Source: an uncultured Eubacteriales bacterium
GTDB lineage: Bacteria > Bacillota > Clostridia > Lachnospirales > Lachnospiraceae
NCBI GenBank assembly: GCA_900314885.1
Contig: OMWY01000011.1
Coordinates: forward strand, 16,558-80,557
DNA: 64,000 bases
Reading direction: 5' to 3'
This document shows, piece after piece, positions 7,762 through 15,138 of this stretch. Position numbers and translations under genes: made by a program. Numbering within the stretch: position 1 is the stretch's first letter; every line of letters starts with the position of its first letter. The notes below the pieces were generated by a model. It was not told where the DNA came from, did no database searches, and saw only the letters and a list, made by a program, of their open reading frames with translations.

Positions 7762-8460
7762 TTAAACAGCATAATTTCTCGCGCCAAAGATTCCGGTTCC
7801 TACTCTTACGAAAGTAGCGCCCTCCTCCACGGCAATAGTATAATCATTTGTCATACCCATTGAAAGCTCACTTAACTTTATATTATCAATCTTTTCGTTG
7901 TTAATGTCAACCATCAATTTTTTCATATCCTTAAAGTAGACACGATTTGATTCCGGGTCATCAGTGGCAGGAGCAACAGTCATAAGCCCCTTAACCTTTA
8001 TATGGTTGAAACCACTGATGCTCTTAACAAAGTCCTTAACCTCAGATGGCGCAAGACCAAACTTGCTTTCTTCTCCCGCCATATTCACTTCGCACAGGAT
8101 ATTCATCACTGTATCTTTTTTGGCGCATTCCTTCTCAATCTGCTCGGCAAGCGCCATATTGTCAACAGAATGAATCATATCGACCATACCGGGAAGATAT
8201 TTTACCTTGTTCAGCTGCAAATGCCCTATCATGTGCCATGACAATGGTTCTGTAATTTCAGTTGTTTTTGTTCTCAGTTCCTGCACCTTATTTTCTCCGA
8301 AAACAGTCTGGCCGGCTGACATAGCTTCTCTTATATCGCTTACCGGTTTGGTTTTACTGACAGCTATAAGAGTCACTTCTTTGGGATCTCTTCCCGCGCG
8401 AATACAGGCGTCAGAGATATTTTTCCTTACATATGCCAGGTTATCAGCAATAGTACTCAT
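7762..8460 (-). CDS. PLP-binding homeostasis protein YggS/YlmE (PipY)
   Basis: This is a single-domain alanine-racemase-fold protein that binds pyridoxal 5'-phosphate and helps maintain PLP pools. It has no proven catalytic activity. The 232-residue product has the PLP-lysine motif LIAVSKTKP, the FGENKVQEL motif, WHMIGHLQLNK, and the C-terminal LSMGMTNDY and RVGTGIFGARNY. Length and motifs are standard. It starts 6 bases after the HlyD-like gene and is followed 20 bases later by sepF, as in many Firmicutes. Confidence 0.93.
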   Translation of the reverse strand: MSTIADNLAYVRKNISDACIRAGRDPKEVTLIAVSKTKPVSDIREAMSAGQTVFGENKVQELRTKTTEITEPLSWHMIGHLQLNKVKYLPGMVDMIHSVDNMALAEQIEKECAKKDTVMNILCEVNMAGEESKFGLAPSEVKDFVKSISGFNHIKVKGLMTVAPATDDPESNRVYFKDMKKLMVDINNEKIDNIKLSELSMGMTNDYTIAVEEGATFVRVGTGIFGARNYAV

Positions 8461-8466
8461 ACTATA

Positions 8467-9930
8467 TCACTCCTTAAGATTGGCGTCTATTGTCGGATTA
8501 ACAATAATATTATCATATTCCGACAATCCAAATGATGTATTATCCGCTACGAGATAATAATCATCAAATTCAGCCGTTATTTCTATTCTCTTAAACTCAG
8601 GGTAGCCCTTGTTTACGCAATAAACACCCATGAGTGAATCCATCTTGCTTACTGATTCTGTCGTTTTGCCATCTTTGTCGCAAATTTTGTCGCCTGCCGT
8701 AATATTTCCATTAGCATCGATATATGCCTTTTTATTATTTTCTTCGTCTTTGTCTTCGTTTTTGTCGATAATAGCATAAACAGGCACTTCAGTAAATACT
8801 ACACTTTTATTGCCGGATTCGTCTTCGTTATATACATAGAATCCGGATTGATCTGTTTTTTCGTTTGTAGTATAGAAATCAGAACTAACTACAAAACAAT
8901 CCTTCTTAATGACAGACGATTTCGGTATCTTAAGCCCCGAAACGCTGTCTAGTTTTACCGAAACATTTAACACCCTTTCTTCAGCGAAATTCACCATATA
9001 ATTATAGAATGTCAGATCCGCAAAATAATTGCCACCTGACTCATATAATCTTACTCCGGCGTTTGCCGTATAGGAGGAATTATTAATCCTCACGCTGACT
9101 ATATCGAGATTACTGAGCTTTTCATAATGATCCTTATCAATCATTATAATAATGTGCCATGTCTCACCGGTAACTATCTTATATAGAACATCACCGGAAT
9201 TTACCTTATTGTCCTTCGCGCTGTCAATACCAACTCCACCGACATTACTGTTCTCTTCTGATATGCTTGATTCTGAAGCGTTTCCGGAGGCATTAATAAT
9301 CTCATTGTATCTGTCGGTGTCTATGTCTTCTTCCGTAAGTCCGTCATAATTATCGGAAGAATATACTATAATACCGCTTTCCGTAGCGTAATTCACGTGA
9401 AAATAGTCTGAATTGCCATAATCACGCATTACTTCGGACAGGTTCGAAAGCATATTTTTACCGGTGTCATTTAGCACGGCATTGGTAAACTTCTGCTTTA
9501 ATGAGTAGATACTGTCAAAGCTGTTCTCATTATTAATATGATAATGCCTGATTAATTCCATAAGGTCTGTATCAAGCGCGTTGCCTGAACCGGTATCAGA
9601 TTGAAGCTTATTATATATCGTACCGGTATCATCAATAGAGCATATGGCGTCGTTCTTAGCGCATCTTGAAAGGTTTCCAATATAGTAATTAACATATCCG
9701 CTTCGGTCAGCTCTAACCGTTATTTCGTCGCGGAGACAAATACCCTGTGTCCGTATTACATCCTCGGAAGTTTCGCTTACGACCCTGTATACTGATGTGT
9801 GGTCTTTGGTTGCGTAAGCAAGCACATATAGCACGACATAGAAAAAAATAGCCAGGAAAATAACCGTAGCTGGATTAAAGAAGTTTCTTTTCTTCTTTAT
9901 CTGGTAAACCTGCTTTCCTTTACGCGCCAT
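8467..9930 (-). CDS. HlyD-like membrane-anchored adaptor protein
   Basis: The 487-residue product has a basic N-terminus, one membrane segment at about residues 20-40, and a long extracytoplasmic part. The section after the membrane segment (about 50-110) looks like the biotinyl-lipoyl half-motif of HlyD/RND adaptors (RDEITVRADRSGYVNYYIGNL). Beta-rich barrel-like stretches follow in the second half. Such adaptors normally connect an inner-membrane exporter to the outside, but no exporter gene is adjacent. It is the first gene of the yggS/sepF/divIVA operon, which hints at a division or envelope role. The family call is by pattern only; an AGAGGT motif precedes the ATG. Confidence 0.7.
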   Translation of the reverse strand: MARKGKQVYQIKKKRNFFNPATVIFLAIFFYVVLYVLAYATKDHTSVYRVVSETSEDVIRTQGICLRDEITVRADRSGYVNYYIGNLSRCAKNDAICSIDDTGTIYNKLQSDTGSGNALDTDLMELIRHYHINNENSFDSIYSLKQKFTNAVLNDTGKNMLSNLSEVMRDYGNSDYFHVNYATESGIIVYSSDNYDGLTEEDIDTDRYNEIINASGNASESSISEENSNVGGVGIDSAKDNKVNSGDVLYKIVTGETWHIIIMIDKDHYEKLSNLDIVSVRINNSSYTANAGVRLYESGGNYFADLTFYNYMVNFAEERVLNVSVKLDSVSGLKIPKSSVIKKDCFVVSSDFYTTNEKTDQSGFYVYNEDESGNKSVVFTEVPVYAIIDKNEDKDEENNKKAYIDANGNITAGDKICDKDGKTTESVSKMDSLMGVYCVNKGYPEFKRIEITAEFDDYYLVADNTSFGLSEYDNIIVNPTIDANLKE

Positions 9931-9965
9931 AAGTAACCTCTTACATCAACATCCATATACACAAG

Positions 9966-9996
9966 ACGCTCTCACAGACCGATGCCGTGAGAGCGT
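9966..9996. terminator. Hairpin between the P-loop gene and the HlyD-like gene
   Basis: A perfect 10-bp inverted repeat (9966-9975 with 9987-9996) lies between two minus-strand genes. There is no good T-run on either strand, so it may be a weak terminator, an mRNA-end hairpin or a processing site rather than a classic intrinsic terminator. Confidence 0.45.
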
Positions 9997-10009
9997 ACTA
10001 ATAATCAGA

Positions 10010-10429
10010 TTAAAGTGATACAAGAATATAATTCTTGAACTCATCAGGTACATCTTCACTCTTCATAGACAGACTAAGAACAATGTCTATATTAAATTTA
10101 TCGGATATCTCTATCAGCTTTTTCAAAACAGGACGCATCGTGTCAACATCAGAATATGATATTTTCAGAAAACTGTCTAAGAAAATCTCTTCAAGATCAT
10201 GATCCTGAGATATCACTCCACAGATAAAACCAATAAATTCTCCCTGATTAGATACAAGAAAATCCTTTACATTGATAAGCCTGACCTTGTTGTTCAACTC
10301 AAACATATGGTCACTGTCCTTATCAATGAAAACAACATTGCCTCCGCTCGTCTTGACAGCTTCATTAGCCTTGTCAAGAAGTACTCTGGTCTTGCCTTTG
10401 CCTTTCTCGCCACAGATGATATGTACCAT
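10010..10429 (-). CDS. Small P-loop NTPase-like protein, function unknown
   Basis: The 139-residue product starts with a Walker A-like GEKGKGKT at residues 7-14. A later hydrophobic strand ending in acidic residues (VVFIDKDSDHM, about residues 32-42) could serve as a Walker B-like site. The protein is far shorter than typical ATPases such as PilT or AAA proteins, so it may be a minimal P-loop domain. It has its own promoter (10532-10560) and a strong AAAGGAGGGG before its ATG. It lies between the cell-shape operon and the division operon, so a role there is possible, but no function can be assigned. Confidence 0.65.
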   Translation of the reverse strand: MVHIICGEKGKGKTRVLLDKANEAVKTSGGNVVFIDKDSDHMFELNNKVRLINVKDFLVSNQGEFIGFICGVISQDHDLEEIFLDSFLKISYSDVDTMRPVLKKLIEISDKFNIDIVLSLSMKSEDVPDEFKNYILVSL

Positions 10430-10531
10430 ATTGCCCCTCCTTTGCTGACAGAGTCAGTAGAATATACTGCATCCTGTTATCTTTACTGCGGGAAGAAGAC
10501 TTCCCGTGCCCATAAGTTAAATACTACATTC

Positions 10532-10560
10532 ATTATAACCTTTTATAGGTATAATTGCAA
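10532..10560 (-). promoter_or_regulatory. Predicted promoter of the small P-loop gene
   Basis: On the minus strand TTGCAA (10555-10560) and TATAAT (10532-10537) are spaced by 17 bases. The leader would be about 95 bases and contains a 7-bp hairpin (10489-10495 with 10500-10506). Confidence 0.7.
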
Positions 10561-10584
10561 GGAATTACACAAAAAAAGATATAT

Positions 10585-11655
10585 TTATTGACCTTGCCCG
10601 GCCTCAGTGCTTTCAGACCCATTGTCATCTACAATAGCGCTTCCGGGAAGGGAATTAAAAATCGTCGAAAACCCGGCGTACAGGTTGATATGGTCAGAGG
10701 CTCCTAGAATTCCGGCATAGTAGCCATTGCCGGCGCTGTCTCTTATATATAAAAGCATGCAGGCGCCCGCCTCGTCGGTAGTCCCGGTTTTGCCTCCCAC
10801 AACGGTTATTCCCTCAGGCAGAGTAGCTCCTCCCGTTAAGAACTGGTCTGTGCTGATCAGCTGTTTTGTCTTAGTGTTTCCATATGTATCATTATAATTT
10901 ATATCAAGTTCGCCATTGCCAACTGTATTTACAAAGTCATCATTCTTCATGAGTTCATGAAACATAAGGTACAGGTCATAAAGAGTCGTATAGTGATTCT
11001 TATCATGAAGGCCATGACAATTAGTGAAATTAGACCTGGTAGCCCCTATATTTTTCGCTTCTTCGTTCATGAGCTTTACAAAATTTTCCTCGCTGCCCGC
11101 AACAGCGAATGCCAGAGCCTTAGCCGCGTCATTATATGACGGAATCAGCGTCGCTCTCAAAAGGTCATGTATAGTAAAGGTGTCCCCCACCTGGATTCCC
11201 ATTTTCTTTGCGTAAGGATCGGGAAGCTTCAGACAATCCTCGGTAACGGTGAACGTCCGCTCAAGATCATCACAATATTTATATGCGACAAGAGCCGTCA
11301 TAAGCTTTGTGAGGCTTGCCGGGTAGAGGCGCTTAAAGCAATGCTTAACATAAAGAGGAGAATTGCCTTCGTCATTTACTACAAAAACAGCCTTAGCGTT
11401 AAATTCAGGATTTCCTGCGAGTTCTGACATATGGTAGCCATCAATAACACACAGATCTTCAGCCATTAATGATACAGAACTTCCACTTGCGTTAACCGCG
11501 CTCCCGCTTGTGGTTTCGGAAGAAATGACGGTTCCCGGTTCATAAACGGCATTTCCCGCTTCTTCACTGAAAGGCATCATAAAAGCTTTGCTGCCACAGC
11601 CTGAAAGGGCAAGGCATAATAATAAGGCTATACAAACAAGTCTGTACTTCTTCAT
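10585..11655 (-). CDS. D-alanyl-D-alanine carboxypeptidase (PBP5/DacA family), lipoprotein
   Basis: This serine peptidase trims the terminal D-Ala from peptidoglycan stem peptides outside the membrane. The 356-residue product has a lipobox LSGC (Cys20), so it is probably lipid-anchored rather than held by the C-terminal amphipathic helix of classic PBP5. The three active-site motifs are seen: SLTK (Ser114), SYN in IPSYNDA, and KTG in VGGKTGTTDEAG. The start at 11655 follows a GGGGAGGG sequence, and the longer frame to 11673 would place that Shine-Dalgarno inside the gene. It is the last gene of the cell-shape operon. Confidence 0.92.
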   Translation of the reverse strand: MKKYRLVCIALLLCLALSGCGSKAFMMPFSEEAGNAVYEPGTVISSETTSGSAVNASGSSVSLMAEDLCVIDGYHMSELAGNPEFNAKAVFVVNDEGNSPLYVKHCFKRLYPASLTKLMTALVAYKYCDDLERTFTVTEDCLKLPDPYAKKMGIQVGDTFTIHDLLRATLIPSYNDAAKALAFAVAGSEENFVKLMNEEAKNIGATRSNFTNCHGLHDKNHYTTLYDLYLMFHELMKNDDFVNTVGNGELDINYNDTYGNTKTKQLISTDQFLTGGATLPEGITVVGGKTGTTDEAGACMLLYIRDSAGNGYYAGILGASDHINLYAGFSTIFNSLPGSAIVDDNGSESTEAGQGQ

Positions 11656-11700
11656 TTTCCCTCCCCGAAACAATAGTATTATGCGAAAATCAGCAGAACA

Positions 11701-12099
11701 TCACGTTCTGTATAATTCACGCCAATCGAGATCTCCCCTGTCAAGAGCCCTTATCAGCAGTTCAGCTGTAGCGAGGTTTGTGGCAACAGGAATATTGTGC
11801 ACATCGCAAAGCTTGACTATATTACTCATGTCAGGGTCTCTCTGACTTTCGGTAAAGGGATCTCTGAGCGCTATGACCAGGTCTATATCATTCTGCTCTA
11901 TCTGGGCAGCAAGCTGCTGAACTCCACCCAGATGACCGGCCAGATACTTGTGTATGTTAAGATTGGTAACTTCTTCAATCAGGCGTCCGGTCGTACCTGT
12001 CGCGTATATTGTGTGCTTACTTAGAATTCCTCTGTATGCCACACAAAAATTCTGCATTAGTTTCTTCTTAGCGTTATGCGCTATAAGTCCAATATTCAT
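11701..12099 (-). CDS. mgsA: Methylglyoxal synthase
   Basis: MgsA converts dihydroxyacetone phosphate to methylglyoxal and phosphate, an overflow bypass of lower glycolysis. The 132-residue product has the typical IGLIAHNAKKK start, the TGTTG phosphate-binding motif, HLGGVQQLAA, and RDPF, with VATNLATAELLI near the end. The start at 12099 follows a GGGGG Shine-Dalgarno at 8 bases. It sits 18 bases after rodA. This rodA-mgsA linkage is common in clostridia although the metabolic reason is not clear. Confidence 0.95.
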   Translation of the reverse strand: MNIGLIAHNAKKKLMQNFCVAYRGILSKHTIYATGTTGRLIEEVTNLNIHKYLAGHLGGVQQLAAQIEQNDIDLVIALRDPFTESQRDPDMSNIVKLCDVHNIPVATNLATAELLIRALDRGDLDWRELYRT

Positions 12100-12117
12100 T
12101 TCTATATCCCCCAATAC

Positions 12118-13293
12118 CTACAATTGATCAAGGTCAAGATCTCCCGAACCGACAGTAAATGACAGTCCTTTGCGTCCGTTAACCTGCAGGCCAACATTTA
12201 ATACTAATGAAATTGCGAGCATACTCGATAGCAGCGATGAGAGGCCATATGAAAGGAACGGTAAAGGAAGTCCTGTATTCGGCAGAAGTTCAGTCGCAAC
12301 TCCAATATTTACAAAGCCCTGAAACATTATCATCGCTGATACACCGTAGGCTATAAGCTTGCCCGTCATGTCATTTGCCTTTCTCGCTATCTGTATGCAT
12401 TTAAAAACGATGAATGCGAATAGGGCGATTACAAGCATACAGCCAAGAAAGCCCATTTCCTCGCCCAATACCGAAAATACAAAGTCGCTCTCATTAACAT
12501 AAACGAGATTATATCTTCTGTAGTCAGTATTATCACCTAACAAGGTTTTTCCAAGTACTCCACCCGCAGATATAGCCTGAACGGAATGAATCTGCTGTAA
12601 ACGTCCGCCGGAGGCTGACTGTTCAGGATGTATGAAAGCTAAGATACGGTTCTGCTGAACACTTGTCAACAGCTTCTGATATGGCTGCTGTACATACCAG
12701 AAAAGAACAATTGAAAGTGGTACGCCAACAGATACAACAATTCCGATAATTTTCCAGGAGAGGCCTGCCATAAATATCATGACAACGAAAATGAACATAC
12801 AGACCATGCTGGAAGAGAGATCGGTCTGAATAAGTATAAGAAAAGTAGGTATAGCCGCCACAGCGACAGATAAAAAGAACATATACCATCTGTTAAGCTT
12901 ATTCTTCACTCTCGTTAAAAATACCGCAAGGAAAATTATCAGTATGATTTTCACAAGCTCGGATGGCTGAATCTCTGTAACTCCGATATTTAACCACCTG
13001 TAAGCGCCGGTAGTATGATCGGTTCCCAGTGGAGAAAATCTTACAAGCGCTAACATTATTACAGCAATAGCGTATAGTACAAGCCATAACCTGCATATCA
13101 TGTGATAATCCGTTAGCATAACGACAATCATAACCATAAGCCCCGCAACAAGCCCGATTATCTGTCGTTTTGCCATACCGAATCCATCAGATTTGTATAT
13201 GCAAAAACACCCTATAGAGCACAGGGTGATTACAGCCAGAATCAGTGAAACCGAAAGATGGCTGTAATCATATTTTTTTAAATACTTAATCAT
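12118..13293 (-). CDS. rodA: RodA-type peptidoglycan glycosyltransferase (SEDS family)
   Basis: SEDS proteins polymerise lipid II into glycan strands together with a class B PBP; RodA works with PBP2 in elongation. The 391-residue product has about ten membrane segments, the loop motif GAYRWLNIG with IQPSELVKI, and the C-terminal GLPLPFLSYGLSSLL. The start at 13293 overlaps the minE stop by 8 bases; the longer frame to 13380 lies inside minE. RodA is preferred over FtsW because of the mreBCD-mrdA operon and length. Confidence 0.92.
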   Translation of the reverse strand: MIKYLKKYDYSHLSVSLILAVITLCSIGCFCIYKSDGFGMAKRQIIGLVAGLMVMIVVMLTDYHMICRLWLVLYAIAVIMLALVRFSPLGTDHTTGAYRWLNIGVTEIQPSELVKIILIIFLAVFLTRVKNKLNRWYMFFLSVAVAAIPTFLILIQTDLSSSMVCMFIFVVMIFMAGLSWKIIGIVVSVGVPLSIVLFWYVQQPYQKLLTSVQQNRILAFIHPEQSASGGRLQQIHSVQAISAGGVLGKTLLGDNTDYRRYNLVYVNESDFVFSVLGEEMGFLGCMLVIALFAFIVFKCIQIARKANDMTGKLIAYGVSAMIMFQGFVNIGVATELLPNTGLPLPFLSYGLSSLLSSMLAISLVLNVGLQVNGRKGLSFTVGSGDLDLDQL

Positions 13294-13582
13294 GAATAAC
13301 CCTGCCGGACCTGTTCTGACCACGCATTTCCTTAATCGGAATGTTCGCGTAAAGAGCAGGAACCGAACCATTCTTGCCATCTGACTCCGTCTGGGTAATC
13401 TTAATATCTAACCCGTCTGAGTCAATTTCAACGTATTTTGAAATGACATCTATTATGTCATTCTTCATCTGTTCCATTATTTCAGGTGAGCAGTCAGCCC
13501 TGTCTGATACCAGTACCAGCTTCAGCCTGTCGACCGCTTTCGCGCTCGAAGACTTTTTCTTAAAGAAATCAGAAAAGCCCAT
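13286..13582 (-). CDS. minE: Cell division topological specificity factor MinE
   Basis: MinE stimulates MinD ATPase and drives it off the membrane, which keeps the MinC inhibitor at the poles. The 98-residue product has an amphipathic start, the MinD-contact segment (AKAVDRLKLVLVSDRADCSPEIM, here described from residue 14) and the beta-rich dimer domain with VEIDSDGLDIKITQ. It lies 19 bases after minD. Length is slightly above the E. coli protein. Confidence 0.93.
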   Translation of the reverse strand: MGFSDFFKKKSSSAKAVDRLKLVLVSDRADCSPEIMEQMKNDIIDVISKYVEIDSDGLDIKITQTESDGKNGSVPALYANIPIKEMRGQNRSGRVIHD

Positions 13583-13601
13583 CTTTTACCCCCTTTTTGA
13601 T

Positions 13602-14384
13602 TCACCTGCCAAAAAGCTTGGCAAAGAATCCTTTCTTCTCTTCAAGATTAAGGAAAGGAATCTCCTCGCCCAAAATCCTGTGGCAGATATTCATATAGGC
13701 TTTACCCGCAAGTGACGATTCATCCCCCACAAGTGGTTCGCCGTTATTTGTCGCGACAACTATCTTCTCATCATCAGGAACTATACCAAGAAGGTCTATT
13801 CCTAATATATCAAGTACATCATCACTTGACATCATGTCGCCGCGTTTTACCATATCCATACGCAGCCTGTTGACAATAAGCTCAGTCTTCTTGATTTCAT
13901 TTGCCTCGAGCAGACCGATTATTCTGTCTGCGTCGCGTATAGCTGAGACCTCAGGTGTAGTAACGACAATTGCGAGATCGGCTCCGGCTATAGCGTTCCT
14001 GAATCCCTGCTCTATACCCGCAGGACAGTCAAGGAAGATATAATCAAACTCATTTCTTAATTCGTCCGTAAGTTCCTTCATCTGCTCCGGCGTAACAGCA
14101 TCCTTTTCTCTCGTCTGAGCGCTCGGAAGAAGATAGAGTGAGTCGTAACGCTTATCCTTGATAAGGGCCTGACGAATCTTGCACTTTCCTTCAACTACGT
14201 CAACGAGATTATAGACAATACGGTTCTCAAGACCTAAAACGACATCAAGGTTTCTAAGACCGATATCTGTATCAATAAGAACAACTTTTTTGCCTAACTT
14301 CGCAAGACCGGTACCAACATTTGCTGTGGTTGTTGTCTTACCGACACCGCCCTTACCTGATGTAACTACTATTACTTCGCCCAT
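13602..14384 (-). CDS. minD: Septum site-determining ATPase MinD
   Basis: MinD is a deviant-Walker ATPase that binds membrane in its ATP form and recruits MinC and MinE. The 260-residue product has the deviant Walker A GKGGVGKTTT (residues 9-18), the VLIDTDIGLRNLD switch, DYIFLDCPAG as Walker B, and a C-terminal amphipathic basic helix (KKGFFAKLFGR) that is the membrane-targeting sequence. All landmarks are intact. It is flanked by minC and minE. Confidence 0.96.
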   Translation of the reverse strand: MGEVIVVTSGKGGVGKTTTTANVGTGLAKLGKKVVLIDTDIGLRNLDVVLGLENRIVYNLVDVVEGKCKIRQALIKDKRYDSLYLLPSAQTREKDAVTPEQMKELTDELRNEFDYIFLDCPAGIEQGFRNAIAGADLAIVVTTPEVSAIRDADRIIGLLEANEIKKTELIVNRLRMDMVKRGDMMSSDDVLDILGIDLLGIVPDDEKIVVATNNGEPLVGDESSLAGKAYMNICHRILGEEIPFLNLEEKKGFFAKLFGR

Positions 14385-14419
14385 GGTGAGTCTCCTTCTT
14401 TTAGTCTTTCTTATATATT

Positions 14420-15118
14420 TTACTCCGGAATATTAATATTCGCAAGAGTTTCTTTTGATAGTTCTTCTATATAAATATTACCCTCGTCAGCATAAGCTAT
14501 CTTGGGAACAGCAGCCTTTTCAACCTGTCTGCTTCCTCTTACAGTCTTGACAGGTTCCTCTTCCTGACTGCGGGCTATCATTGAACCAATCCTTAACTGT
14601 ATAGGCCGCATATCAAGCGCAATGATAAAAGCGTTCTCATTTCCGTTGCTTCCGGCTTCTGCTTCTCCCTTGAGAGAGCCAAGTATAACAATGCTTCCGG
14701 TTGAAATGATCCTCGCCCCGGGATTGACATCGCCCAAAACAACAACTCCCGTATCAAATTCCATCATCTGACCGGAGCGGAAAGATCCTTTGTAAATCTT
14801 TGCCAGTGAGATATCCTTGACACGTTCAAGCTGCTCGAGTCTTTCCTTAAACTGAGCCTCTTTCTCGGGATCATTGTCTACCACACAAGCGACCTTGAAG
14901 TCAACGTTAGCCAGTATGGCAGTAAGAAGCTCATCTTCTTCAGCAGCAGAAAGCTTCCGACCGGAAAAAGACAGTGCCATTTCCGCGTCACCGAAGAAAG
15001 ATCTTGATTCGCTGAACTTTTTGGCTATTGCATCTTTCAAAGCATTAAATTCCATATCAGGATCAAGCATAACCATGAGTCCGAAATTATTAGCTTTGAT
15101 AACGACCGGATTGTTCAT
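14420..15118 (-). CDS. minC: Septum site-determining protein MinC
   Basis: MinC inhibits FtsZ assembly away from midcell. The 232-residue product has an N-terminal FtsZ-interaction domain (about residues 1-105) and a C-terminal beta-helix domain carrying the family signature SGQMMEFDTGVVVLGDVNPG, followed by GSIVILGSLKGEAEAG. The final 50 residues are a variable tail after QLRIGSMIARS. It is 20 bases after mrdA and 35 bases before minD. Confidence 0.94.
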   Translation of the reverse strand: MNNPVVIKANNFGLMVMLDPDMEFNALKDAIAKKFSESRSFFGDAEMALSFSGRKLSAAEEDELLTAILANVDFKVACVVDNDPEKEAQFKERLEQLERVKDISLAKIYKGSFRSGQMMEFDTGVVVLGDVNPGARIISTGSIVILGSLKGEAEAGSNGNENAFIIALDMRPIQLRIGSMIARSQEEEPVKTVRGSRQVEKAAVPKIAYADEGNIYIEELSKETLANINIPE

Positions 15119-15138
15119 TTTGCCATTCTCCTTTATAA

